Assembly (NCBI RefSeq): GCF_001426265.1
Contig: NZ_LMDG01000036.1
Coordinates: 1-32,702, forward strand
Direction of reading: 5' to 3'
DNA from: Rhizobium sp. Root1220
GTDB taxonomy: Bacteria > Pseudomonadota > Alphaproteobacteria > Rhizobiales > Rhizobiaceae
DNA length: 32,702 nt
The position numbers were made by a program, and so were the translations under genes. The notes beneath the pieces are model-generated. The model saw only the letters and a list, made by a program, of their open reading frames with translations. It was not told the DNA's origin and searched no databases. Position 1 is the stretch's first letter. Every line of letters begins with the position of its first letter. Positions 1 through 7,825 of the stretch are shown piece by piece.

Positions 1-17
1 GATACTGTTGAAAAACT
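1..17 (+). repeat. Left terminal inverted repeat of the IS
   Basis: This segment pairs with the reverse complement of 1931-1947 and of 2026-2042, with two mismatches at positions 5-6. It may extend beyond the window edge. Confidence 0.75.
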
Positions 18-112
18 ATTGGTGGTGAGAATCTCATCTGTCCCCTTAGAAATTAGCGTCCGTGACACGAACCGCCCGCCGAGATATCGTAATGCCTTTC
101 TAGGAGGCTAAT

Positions 113-358
113 GTGTGTAACTCGGTTGTGGATGGCGAAACAATTTATGAGACGCCGCGCGAGTTGGCGACGCTTGTCGGAATAGATGGCCTCGTGTGGC
201 GAGACAAAAATCCTTTTGTAAATTGGTCTGTTGGCAAAGATTGGCACGACCTCGACCTATGCCTTTGCGGCGTCGATATCTCGGCCTCTCTGGCGCGAGT
301 AGGACTTCAGTGTGAACGGATGACAGCGGGCCCGATGGAACTGAAGATTGTTCGGTGA
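113..358 (+). CDS. Small hypothetical ORF inside the IS left end
   Basis: This is an 81-residue reading frame starting with GTG at 113, preceded by AGGAGG at 102-107 (5-nt spacing). An overlapping ATG at 111 opens a different frame that stops after about 23 codons, so the GTG fits the ribosome-binding site better. The protein is acidic in its middle, has several Cys near residue 50 and has no motif I recognise. It lies between the IS left end and the transposase, where most IS1182 elements carry only non-coding DNA. It may be a passenger peptide or a chance frame with a good Shine-Dalgarno; no function can be given. Confidence 0.25.
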   Translation: MCNSVVDGETIYETPRELATLVGIDGLVWRDKNPFVNWSVGKDWHDLDLCLCGVDISASLARVGLQCERMTAGPMELKIVR

Positions 359-450
359 TGCCGGATGTAGCCGTATTGCCAAGGAATTCGCATTGCTTAT
401 GCAGGAAAGCCCTGATTCAATCGTCGTATTGATTTGCGGAGGATTGAGCG

Positions 451-1830
451 ATGATGGGATGTCAGGCAGCTCCGGCGCAGCTCTTTTATGACTTCTGTAT
501 TGATGATCACGTCCCCGCCGAGCACCTGTTGCGGGGAATAGACCGTCATCTCGAACTCGATAGCGTTCGAGAGCAGTTGAAGCCTTTCTATAGCAGCACT
601 GGCCGTCCCTCGGTCGATCCCGAACTGATGATCCGGATGCTGATTGTCGGCTACGCCATGGGCATTCGGTCGGAGCGGCGGCTGTGTGAAGAGGTCCATC
701 TCAACCTTGCCTATCGCTGGTTCTGCAGACTCGGACTGGACGGCAAAGTGCCTGATCACTCCAGCTTCTCGAAGAATCGCCATGGCCGGTTTCGGCAAAG
801 CGATATCCTGCGACACATGTTCGAAACAGTGGTGGAGCGCTGTCTTGCGCAAGGGTTGGTCGGAGCAGAAGGATTTGCCGTCGATGCCAGCCTTATTGCA
901 GCGGATGCCAACAAGCAGCGTTCGGTACCAGGAGCTGAGTGGGAAGCAAAGGAAGGCGCTAGCCGCTCGGTACAAGAGTATCTGGCTGTTCTCGATGATG
1001 CCGCTTTCGGTGCTGCGTCGCCGGTGACACCAAAGTTTATCTCCCCGTCTGATCCTGCCGCCCAATGGACCGGTGCTCACAAAGGCCATGCCTTCTTCGC
1101 TTACTCCACCAATTATCTGATAGACACCGATCATGGTGTCATTGTCGATGTGGAGGCGACGCGTGCGATCCGTCAGGCCGAAGTCGGGGCATCCCGCACG
1201 ATGCTCGAAAGGACCGAGAACCGCTTCGGCTTACGGCCGGACTATGTGGCTGCTGACAGTGCTTACGGTTCCGCCGACAACTTGGCATGGCTGGTCAAGG
1301 AGAAGAAGATCGCGCCGCACATTCCGGTCTTTGACAAGTCGAACCGGACAGACGGCACCTTCTCACGTTCGGACTTCACCTGGGAAGCCGAGAACGAGCG
1401 ATACATCTGTCCGGCCGGGAACGAACTGAAGCAGTTCCACCGCACTTACGATACGCCAAGATCGGGGATCACGGCCGAAGGGACACGGATTTATCGTGCC
1501 AGCAAAAAGGACTGTGATGTCTGTGACCTGAAGCAGCGTTGCTGCCCGAACACGCCTATGCGCAAGGTGCCGCGCGATCTCCATGAGGATGCGCGCGATG
1601 TTGCCAGAGCGATTGCGGCCACACCAGAATATGAACTGTCGCGTCACCGCCGGAAGAAAGTCGAGATGCTATTCGCGCATCTCAAACGCATTCTACGGAT
1701 GGCGCGTCTTCGGCTTCGGGGACCCTGTGGTGCGAGAGACGAATTCCTGCTTGCCGCAACCGCACAAAATCTAAGGAGGTTAGCTAAACTCAGGCCACAA
1801 ACGACGTCATATGGCGTCATTGCCGCATGA
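451..1830 (+). CDS. IS1182-family transposase (DDE)
   Basis: This 459-residue transposase catalyses movement of the surrounding element. The N-terminal DUF772-type domain (about residues 15-120) contains the GRPSVDPELMIRMLIVGY block. The DDE triad is visible as D145 in FAVDASLIA, D269 in YVAADSAYG and E405 in KKVEMLFAHLK. A cysteine cluster (C355, C358, C364, C365, plus C320) sits between the second Asp and the Glu and looks like a zinc ribbon. GGAGG at 438-442 is 8 nt before the ATG. Length and domain order are normal for the family, and no frameshift is seen, so the transposase appears intact. The long frames on the opposite strand are antisense shadows. Confidence 0.95.
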   Translation: MMGCQAAPAQLFYDFCIDDHVPAEHLLRGIDRHLELDSVREQLKPFYSSTGRPSVDPELMIRMLIVGYAMGIRSERRLCEEVHLNLAYRWFCRLGLDGKVPDHSSFSKNRHGRFRQSDILRHMFETVVERCLAQGLVGAEGFAVDASLIAADANKQRSVPGAEWEAKEGASRSVQEYLAVLDDAAFGAASPVTPKFISPSDPAAQWTGAHKGHAFFAYSTNYLIDTDHGVIVDVEATRAIRQAEVGASRTMLERTENRFGLRPDYVAADSAYGSADNLAWLVKEKKIAPHIPVFDKSNRTDGTFSRSDFTWEAENERYICPAGNELKQFHRTYDTPRSGITAEGTRIYRASKKDCDVCDLKQRCCPNTPMRKVPRDLHEDARDVARAIAATPEYELSRHRRKKVEMLFAHLKRILRMARLRLRGPCGARDEFLLAATAQNLRRLAKLRPQTTSYGVIAA

Positions 1831-1855
1831 GAGCGGCATGAATTGAGACCCTGCG

Positions 1856-2046
1856 CCGAGGCGCGGGGCAGAAACGCGTTGGTACTCCGCCCGGAAAAAC
1901 AAAATGGGCGGATGAGAAGCTAATGCGGCGAGTTTTTCAACGATATCCGCCCGAGGCGCGGGGCAGAAACGCGTTGGTACTCCGCCCGGAAAAACAAAAT
2001 GGGCGGATGAGAAGCTAATGCGGCGAGTTTTTCAACGATATCCGCC
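1856..2046 (+). repeat. Tandem 95-bp duplication of the IS right end
   Basis: Positions 1856-1950 are repeated without visible change as 1951-2045. Each unit carries the subterminal IS sequence and one right-hand inverted repeat (1931-1947 and 2026-2042). The copies abut with at most 1 nt of shared sequence at the junction. The identity suggests a recent slippage or aberrant transposition event. Confidence 0.9.
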
Positions 2047-2249
2047 AAAAGCGGCCATTGCGGTAGCTGCAAAATTGCCTATTTTCGCCGCAGGAAAAGT
2101 CAGGGAGACACGCATAGCAGCTCGGGCATGTTGCGTAAAACGGAAGGCTACCTTCAGCCGTTTCGGTCATTGCCTTCCCAAATCGCCGTTTCAAAAGGCC
2201 GTCATTTTTAAAGGTTAGAGCAGCGCAGGTTCTTGAAGAAAGGCAGCAG

Positions 2250-3149
2250 ATGCACAGCGATCAAATAGGCATTAAAGCAGCCCACGTGAGTGAATTGATA
2301 GCCGACCAGTTTCCGCAATTTCAAGGCGAAGAAATTATTGAATTGGACACGGCAGGCACAGTCAATGCAGTCTTTCGGATCGGTACCAAGCACGCTGCTC
2401 GCTTTCCTCTGCGGATGATGGACCCTGCCGAGTGTACCCGTATGCTGGACGAACAAGCCAAAGCCAGCGCGGAATTCAACGAATTGTGTCCCTTTCCCAG
2501 CCCAAAGCCAGTCGGTATCGGGCGGCAAAGCGGTGTGTTCCCTCTTCCGTGGCTCGTACAGACTTGGATCGAAGGGAAAGTCGCTACACCGATGGGACTA
2601 TGTAACTCATCGGTTTTTGCGCTCGACCTTGTCCGACTGATCACCACACTTCGTGCGGCGGATCTGGAGGGGCGGACATTTGACGGTCGAGGCCGGGGCG
2701 GTAACTTGACGGATCACGATGGGTGGATGGAGGTGTGCTTCTCTAAAAGTGAACACCTACTTGATGTTGAACATCTGCGCCGCATGTGGGGAAGCTTTCG
2801 CGAATTGCCATCTCCAACGCGGGAAGCGATGAGCCACAAGGACCTCATTCCGGGAAATCTCCTGGTTCATGGCGAGCACTTAGTTGGAGTGCTTGACACT
2901 GGTGACTTTGCTCCTGCCGATCCATCGCTGGACCTCGTCGCCGGATGGCATCTGCTAGATCGGGATACCCGGACCATCCTGCGTGAAGCTCTGCAAATAG
3001 ATGACCTTGAATGGCGCAGAGGCGCGGCATGGGCATTCCAGCAAGCGATGGGCTTGGCTTGGTATTATGAAAGCACGAACCCCGTCATGGCCGAGCTGGG
3101 CCGAAGCACAATTTCTCGCCTCATCGAAGATTGCCCAGCGCAGGTCTAG
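2250..3149 (+). CDS. APH-family phosphotransferase (aminoglycoside/choline-kinase fold)
   Basis: This 299-residue kinase-like protein has the Brenner-type catalytic motif SHKDLIPGNLL, with H196, D198 and N203, followed by the metal-binding Asp D216 in GVLDTGDF. Upstream are an FRIGTKHAARFP strand (around residue 45) and an FPLPWLVQTWIEG block (around 97-109). These resemble the APH subfamily commonly annotated as aminoglycoside phosphotransferase. Members transfer phosphate from ATP to aminoglycosides, macrolides or small metabolites, and the real substrate cannot be told from sequence. GAAAGG precedes the ATG. The gene begins about 200 bp beyond the IS right end and could be read by transcription leaving the element. 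The neighbours give no functional hint. Confidence 0.85.
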   Translation: MHSDQIGIKAAHVSELIADQFPQFQGEEIIELDTAGTVNAVFRIGTKHAARFPLRMMDPAECTRMLDEQAKASAEFNELCPFPSPKPVGIGRQSGVFPLPWLVQTWIEGKVATPMGLCNSSVFALDLVRLITTLRAADLEGRTFDGRGRGGNLTDHDGWMEVCFSKSEHLLDVEHLRRMWGSFRELPSPTREAMSHKDLIPGNLLVHGEHLVGVLDTGDFAPADPSLDLVAGWHLLDRDTRTILREALQIDDLEWRRGAAWAFQQAMGLAWYYESTNPVMAELGRSTISRLIEDCPAQV

Positions 3150-3288
3150 TGTGCAGTTCTCAGCGAGTGGTCATGGATCGGCAGACGACGGCGTAGCGGT
3201 CATCACGACGATCTCGCGCTCGGCACGCTCGGCCCGAACGAACCCTCGAATGGAAATCCCCTTCCCACCTGCGAAACCGGACATGAGG

Positions 3289-4092
3289 TCACTTCTTGTT
3301 GTCTGGCGCGATGCGCACCATCACCGCGTCCAACGCTTCCGACAGTGCGCGTAAGCCGCCGTTCCCTGTGAAATCGGCGAGAACCTGTTCGTTCAACCCT
3401 CCCTTTGTGGAATGCCCCTCCACAAGAGCGTCAAAGCTGAGCCCCGATCTAGCCGATCCGGCAAATGCGAGCCCAGCAAAAAGCTGTCGGAGATAGGCAT
3501 CGCCCACGGGTTTCGGCAGTCCGTTACGTTCCAGCCAGCCGGAAGTGGCATCCAAGATTCCGAAATAGGTCCCCATTAACGAACTTGCCCCTGCAAGAAG
3601 GTCATATTCGTGTTTGCTCGCCACCTGGGCTGAAGTGCCGAGCGCCGAGAAAATGGCGGCGGCCTTTTCGTCGGGTGGATAGATCGCTGTCGCACCTTGG
3701 AGATCGGCGACGAATGGCAATGGAATTGCCTGGCTCAGGCACGCGGGTCGCTCATCCACCCATTCCATCAACCGATCAAGAGGGGTAGCGGCAACAAAAC
3801 TGACGATATGGTGGTCGCGCCTGAACCGGAGCGAACGCACGACTTCCTCGACGATCTGTGGCCGGACCGCAAGAAATGCAAGATCGGCACGATCAAGCAC
3901 ATCTTGATTGTCTGTGGCGACTTCGACATTTTCGTATGCTGCCGCCAACTTTTTGGCGACGGTCTCGTTCCTTGGCGACACAACAATCCGGTTGTCACGG
4001 AATTTAGTCCTGCTCAGTCCTGTGACCACGGCTTCCGTGATCGTGCCAGTTCCAACGAAACCGAGTGTGAGACCACCGAGCGCAAGTGTCAT
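3289..4092 (-). CDS. Pyrroline-5-carboxylate reductase-like oxidoreductase
   Basis: This 267-residue protein has P5C-reductase architecture. An N-terminal Rossmann fold begins LGFVGTGTITEAV (residues 10-22, NADPH binding). It is followed by FLAVRPQIVEEVV (about 74-86), typical of the ProC family, and a helical dimerisation domain. True ProC reduces pyrroline-5-carboxylate to proline. Here the usual SGSGPAY substrate loop is replaced by AGASSLMGTY, and the SPGGTT loop by HSTKGG. The substrate may therefore differ, and I do not assign proC. TAGGAG lies 6 nt before the ATG at 4092. The gene stands alone, convergent with the APH-like gene (139-bp gap). Confidence 0.8.
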   Translation of the reverse strand: MTLALGGLTLGFVGTGTITEAVVTGLSRTKFRDNRIVVSPRNETVAKKLAAAYENVEVATDNQDVLDRADLAFLAVRPQIVEEVVRSLRFRRDHHIVSFVAATPLDRLMEWVDERPACLSQAIPLPFVADLQGATAIYPPDEKAAAIFSALGTSAQVASKHEYDLLAGASSLMGTYFGILDATSGWLERNGLPKPVGDAYLRQLFAGLAFAGSARSGLSFDALVEGHSTKGGLNEQVLADFTGNGGLRALSEALDAVMVRIAPDNKK

Positions 4093-4375
4093 TCCAAACT
4101 CCTATGTAACGGCTGGCGCTCCTGTAATTCTCCACCAGCGAGCAGCGCACAATCTCGGCTTACTGGAAGCTTACGAATATGGCCGAAGGATAGCGGCTGT
4201 CCCAATATACTGCGGCCGCCCTCTGCCCAGGCGAGATACATACTCTGATGTTAGACTTTGGTTTCGGTTGGGGCAGCAATACGCCAATTGCGGTCATAAG
4301 CGAATTTACTTAGTGCACGTGCCTGAAACGAAAACCAACCCCGTGTGGGTCCGGCTTCTCACGGTTGGAGGACGT

Positions 4376-5404
4376 TTAATTCACCAGCTCCGTTTCGGGA
4401 AACTTCCAGCTACCGTTTTGCAGCTCGGCTCTGGGGCGATACAGACGAACTGTGTAGTTCCACCCCTTATTGGTTGGGATGCAATTCGGCGTCGTCTTCT
4501 CACATCCACCAAATTGCACCCTGACAGTCCCGTCGGGGTCTTTCTTGGCAGTTAGATTGTTGAGGGAATACGAATTGAGGGCGTTTTTCTCGAAGAAGCC
4601 CTTCGCGTTGTAGACGCTGACCGACCAGAAACCATCGACGGGGACATCCTTGACCGTCAGTTTCTCGACGTGTGTGCCATCTTCATTCTTGGGGTGCCCG
4701 GTGAGATAGATCGCTGCCGAACTCGGGTTGCCGCCCCACCCAATTGCAGCGCCAATCAGATGCCGGATTGGATCGACTTCCTGCTTGGTCCCGAAGGTAT
4801 GGTCGGTATTGGTAAGTGTCGAACCCAAAACCTTCAAGGCGTCACGAACCTTTTCCTGAGAGACCGCATCCCAGTTGGGAACGACCAAGGTACCCGGTTC
4901 CTTCTGCTCGACTTTAATTGCATCCTGCAGACTGTGAACCTGCTTCAAGTCATTTTCACTTTGCGGATCGGCGAGCGTTCGGACGATGACAATCATATAG
5001 CGCGTGCCAATTTCGTTTCTCGTATAGGTCTTCGATCCCGGTGCGTAGTTGATGTCGTGCGTGTAGTGGTCTTGATCGATGACTTGGGCCATCATGTAGC
5101 GCTCGTCGGTATTTGGAAGAGATAGAGTGACCGGTCCGGCACCGAGATCAAATATTCCGAACGAGTAAAGTGTGTCGCGGTTCATGCGCACGACCTTCTG
5201 ATCGTCCACAGACGGCGGGGTTCTTGCGTGAACAAATTTGCCGAGTGCGCCCTCCTTCGCGTAGGCGTCCATGGTGACGTCCGTTTCGGCGCGAACAAAA
5301 TTGTCTACCGTGACCGGAACAGGATCGGAGGCGTAGGCGTAGGCGGGCGCTATGAAAGAGCCAACCATAAATGCAGAACCTGCAAGGCGTCCTGAAAATC
5401 TCAT
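4376..5404 (-). CDS. Exported DUF1254/DUF1214-domain protein
   Basis: I chose the ATG at 5404, preceded by GAAGGTGG, because it opens directly into a signal peptide (MRFSGRLAGSAFMVG... ending AYAYA, about 25 residues). This gives 342 residues; an in-frame start at 5470 would add 22 residues before the signal. After cleavage there is a DUF1254 region (VRMNRDTLYSFGIFDL, then a conserved block of Tyr and Asp) and a C-terminal DUF1214 region (GFWSVSVYNAKGFFEKN ... NYTVRLYRPRAEL). Proteins of this class are periplasmic and of unknown biochemical role. The relic at 6690-6821 carries a related C-terminus. Confidence 0.85.
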   Translation of the reverse strand: MRFSGRLAGSAFMVGSFIAPAYAYASDPVPVTVDNFVRAETDVTMDAYAKEGALGKFVHARTPPSVDDQKVVRMNRDTLYSFGIFDLGAGPVTLSLPNTDERYMMAQVIDQDHYTHDINYAPGSKTYTRNEIGTRYMIVIVRTLADPQSENDLKQVHSLQDAIKVEQKEPGTLVVPNWDAVSQEKVRDALKVLGSTLTNTDHTFGTKQEVDPIRHLIGAAIGWGGNPSSAAIYLTGHPKNEDGTHVEKLTVKDVPVDGFWSVSVYNAKGFFEKNALNSYSLNNLTAKKDPDGTVRVQFGGCEKTTPNCIPTNKGWNYTVRLYRPRAELQNGSWKFPETELVN

Positions 5405-5525
5405 CGATGCCACCTTCAATCTCGTCAGTTGCAAGGTGTCCGAAAGACAATTGAAAGGCAAGTGGTTCACCGAGACGTGGTGATCCAGAGGCAGCTAAGG
5501 GCCGGAAGCAGTCATGTGTGTTAGA

Positions 5526-5546
5526 CCGCTTTCGCTTTAAAAGCGG
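5526..5546. other. Inverted repeat in the 5405-5615 divergent intergenic region
   Basis: CCGCTTT (5526-5532) and AAAGCGG (5540-5546) form a perfect 7-bp dyad around a 7-nt centre. It lies between the divergently transcribed DUF1254 gene and the epimerase gene. It could be a regulator site for either promoter or a small hairpin; nothing identifies the binder. Confidence 0.35.
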
Positions 5547-5615
5547 ACTGCCGAAGCATTTATCGCTTCGCTTGCTGCCCTTGGGCTATCATAATCTAAA
5601 AGAATGGAGGAGCAC

Positions 5616-6869
5616 ATGTCGCGCATATTGGTGATTGGCGGTAGCGGTCATGTCGGCAGCTATCTGCTGCCGCGTCTTGTCGAACGCGGGCACGAAGTCG
5701 TCAACGTTAGCCGAGGCACGGCGAAACCCTATCGTGCGCACTATTGCTGGGACTTGATCGAGAACGTTGCGCTCGACCGCGCGGCCGAGGAGAAAGCCGG
5801 AACGTTCGGCATCAAGGTCGCCAATCTCCATCCCGACGTGATCGTCGACATGATTTCATTCGATCTCGCCAGTACACAACATCTCGTTGAAGCAATACGT
5901 GGCAAGGTCGAGCACTACCTTTTTTGCAGCACCATCTGGGTTTACGGTCGATTGTTCGCCATCCCTGCGACGGAGACGGAACCCACCAACCCGATCGACG
6001 AATACGGAACTGGCAAAGCCGAGAGCGAAGCTTGGCTGATGAAGGAGGCTCGTCAGAGCGGTTTCCCGGCCACCTGCTTCCGACCAGGTCACATCGTCGG
6101 CGAAGGCTGGAACCCCGTTACGCCCCAAGCCAACGCAAATCCCGACACGTTCTCTCTCATCGCGCGGGGTGAGGAATTGGTGCTGCCCAATCTCGGTTTG
6201 GAAATGGTCCATCACGTGCACGCTGACGACGTAGCTCAGTGGATCATCTGCGCCATCGAAAACCGCGCCGCCTCGATCGGCGAGATATTCAACACGGTGT
6301 CCAGCCAAGCGGTCACCCTCAAGGGTTACGCGGAAACGGTCTATCGTTGGTTTGGCCGAGAACCGCGCATCGCGTTCAAGCCATTTGAGGAATGGCTTCT
6401 CGATCTCGACCCCGACGCTCGCGAGAACACTCGCGGCCACGTCATCCGTAGTTCATGCCACTCGATTGAAAAGAGCCGACGGCGCCTTGGATACAGCCCG
6501 CGCTACACAAGTTTGGAAGCGGTACATCAGGCCGTTGAGGCCCTGATACGCGCCGGGAGGGTTGTGGCCCCAGATGGCTTGAACATAAGGGCGCGGCGGA
6601 GATGTCCGCCTCGGGCCAATAACAATCATCCGCGATGCGCCTTTGGTCCAATAGCGGCCATCCGATCAGGCGGCCGCTATTGGGTATTCTCATTGAATCT
6701 CTTCCATATCACCGGGCTTCCAGGTTCCGTCGAGGGCTGGCTTACTGGGTGTATAGAGCCGAAGAATTGCGAAGAAACCACGATCGGGTACAGTCGCCAG
6801 TTCATGGACCGCATCGCTATGCCGGCAGAACTCTCGGATGACGGGAGAGGCCATTTTGGGGTCTGCTAG
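5616..6869 (+). CDS. NAD-dependent epimerase/dehydratase (extended SDR) with run-on C-terminus
   Basis: The start is the ATG at 5616, which has GGAGG upstream and opens into MSRILVIGGSGHVGSYLL, a Rossmann GGxGxxG motif. Numbered from the upstream in-frame ATG at 5604, STIWVYG (about 109-115) and YGTGK (Y134, K138) supply the extended-SDR catalytic Ser/Tyr/Lys region. The family acts on nucleotide sugars or related substrates; the one used here is unknown. Family-like sequence ends near residue 321 (about position 6567). The last 100 or so residues are Arg/Pro-rich, span a hairpin (6648-6683) and overlap, on the other strand, a DUF1214 relic. The native stop was therefore probably lost in a rearrangement. 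The catalytic domain itself appears complete. Confidence 0.8.
   Translation: MSRILVIGGSGHVGSYLLPRLVERGHEVVNVSRGTAKPYRAHYCWDLIENVALDRAAEEKAGTFGIKVANLHPDVIVDMISFDLASTQHLVEAIRGKVEHYLFCSTIWVYGRLFAIPATETEPTNPIDEYGTGKAESEAWLMKEARQSGFPATCFRPGHIVGEGWNPVTPQANANPDTFSLIARGEELVLPNLGLEMVHHVHADDVAQWIICAIENRAASIGEIFNTVSSQAVTLKGYAETVYRWFGREPRIAFKPFEEWLLDLDPDARENTRGHVIRSSCHSIEKSRRRLGYSPRYTSLEAVHQAVEALIRAGRVVAPDGLNIRARRRCPPRANNNHPRCAFGPIAAIRSGGRYWVFSLNLFHITGLPGSVEGWLTGCIEPKNCEETTIGYSRQFMDRIAMPAELSDDGRGHFGVC
6648..6683. repeat. Perfect 12-bp inverted repeat (hairpin)
   Basis: CCAATAGCGGCC (6648-6659) and GGCCGCTATTGG (6672-6683) are perfect complements around a 12-nt loop. The hairpin lies inside the run-on C-terminus of the epimerase frame and next to a nearby GATGTCCGCC at 6601. 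It resembles short dispersed palindromic repeats found in alphaproteobacterial intergenic DNA, which supports the view that this stretch is not native coding sequence. Confidence 0.6.
6690..6821 (-). pseudogene. Relic of a DUF1214-type protein C-terminus
   Basis: Read on the minus strand, this segment encodes VPDRGFFAILRLYTPSKP and then LDGTWKPGDMEEIQ followed by a stop. That is the usual end of DUF1254/DUF1214 proteins (aromatic-rich strand, RLY-P, then TWKPGD-E). Upstream in the same frame similarity disappears within about 20 residues and there is no full domain. Only the last 40 or so residues of a gene therefore survive. It is not a copy of the intact gene at 4376-5404, whose ending differs. 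Confidence 0.55.
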
Positions 6870-6905
6870 TTGCGGCGCTTCGATGGGTGTAGACTGCCAA
6901 CACTG

Positions 6906-6921
6906 TTGCATGATCATGCAA
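6906..6921. promoter_or_regulatory. Perfect 16-bp palindrome upstream of cyclase gene
   Basis: TTGCATGATCATGCAA is a perfect dyad ending 7 nt before the cyclase start codon and touching its AAGG ribosome-binding site. A protein bound here, or a hairpin formed in the mRNA, would control initiation. The binder is unknown. Confidence 0.5.
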
Positions 6922-6928
6922 GGCAACG

Positions 6929-7825
6929 ATGATGAGTATCTCGGCTCTCGACCGGAAGTTACTCGCGATACTGGCAGCGGATATGGTCGGCTATTCAAAG
7001 GCGATGGAAGCCGATGAGGCGGGAACCATCAAGCGACTGAAAGCCATCCGTGCCGACCTGATCAATCCCGCCGTCTCCCGGCGTCGTGGCACGATTGTCA
7101 AGTTGATGGGGGACGGCACGCTTGTCGCCTTCGACAGCGTGGTTGATGCGGTCGGCTGCGCGGCCGAGTTTCAGAATATCGTGGCAGCGCGTAACGCCGA
7201 CGTACCGGAGCATGAGCGCATCGTGTTCCGCGTCGGGATCAATCTGGGCGATGTGGTGTTGGTGGATGGCGATGTCTATGGGGATGGGGTAAATGTCGCC
7301 GCGCGGCTCGAACAATTGGCAGAACCGGGCGGCGTATTGGTGTCTGGGACAGCATACGATCATCTTCAGGGCAAACTCGACTGGCCGCTTGATTTCGTCG
7401 GCGAGCAGCAGGTCAAGAACATCAGCCGCCCCGTTCGGATGTACCGGCTGAGACTGGACGGCAAACGGGCACGTCGCCCACTTCTCGGATCGATCCCGCG
7501 CTGGGTTAGGAGGGCTGTGGCAGCGGTCGTGGCGCTTGCTTTGGCGGGCGGCGGGGTCTGGTGGTTCCTGCAGCCCGCGCCTTTGAGCGACAAGCCATCT
7601 GTGGCGGTACTTCCCTTCGAGAATTTTGGCGGCGACCAGGCAACCGGGCGTCTGGCCGATGGCTTGACCGAAGACATCATCACCGACCTCGCGCGGTTTC
7701 CCGAATTCGAGGTCGTGGCGCGGAATTCGACGGAAGTCTATAAAGGCAGGACTGTGGATGCGCCAAGTTGCAAATGCGCTCCACGTGGGCTTTGTACTGG
7801 AAGGCTCCATTCAGCGGCAGAGTGA
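6929..7825 (+). CDS. Class III adenylate cyclase / TolB-like protein, N-terminal part of frameshifted gene
   Basis: The N-terminal class III nucleotide cyclase domain (about residues 10-175) is complete. It has metal ligands D18 (AADMVGYS) and D62 (MGDGTLVAF), purine-selecting K58 and D119, and transition-state N122 and R126 (GDGVNVAARLE). The Lys/Asp pair indicates ATP, so cAMP is the likely product. A membrane helix follows (about 195-214, Ala/Val/Leu-rich and ending WWFL), then the start of a TolB/FlgO-like domain (KPSVAVLPFENFG ... NSTEVYKG). After T275-V276-D277 the frame leaves the family pattern and ends within 22 residues. The rest of the protein continues in the +1 frame from 7758. 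Confidence 0.85.
   Translation: MMSISALDRKLLAILAADMVGYSKAMEADEAGTIKRLKAIRADLINPAVSRRRGTIVKLMGDGTLVAFDSVVDAVGCAAEFQNIVAARNADVPEHERIVFRVGINLGDVVLVDGDVYGDGVNVAARLEQLAEPGGVLVSGTAYDHLQGKLDWPLDFVGEQQVKNISRPVRMYRLRLDGKRARRPLLGSIPRWVRRAVAAVVALALAGGGVWWFLQPAPLSDKPSVAVLPFENFGGDQATGRLADGLTEDIITDLARFPEFEVVARNSTEVYKGRTVDAPSCKCAPRGLCTGRLHSAAE

Larger units (their letters stand above)
1..2042 (+). mobile_element. IS1182-family insertion sequence with duplicated right end
   Basis: The element is bounded on the left by GATACTGTTGAAAAACT (1-17). On the right is its imperfect inverted copy AGTTTTTCAACGATATC, which occurs twice (1931-1947 and 2026-2042); 15 of 17 positions match. Weaker similarity continues inward for about 30 bp, including a shared TCTCATC. 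A single long transposase gene fills most of the interior. The right boundary could be 1947 (original) or 2042 (after duplication). The left end sits at the window edge, so a few more terminal bases and any target-site duplication are not visible. Family assignment comes from the transposase; the ends are read directly from sequence. Confidence 0.82.

Noticed and set aside
397..1134. 245-residue minus-strand frame
   Set aside because: It is antisense to the transposase and has no motif of its own.
2018..2218. 66-residue plus-strand frame after the IS
   Set aside because: It starts inside the duplicated IS terminus, lacks a ribosome-binding site and has no domain features.
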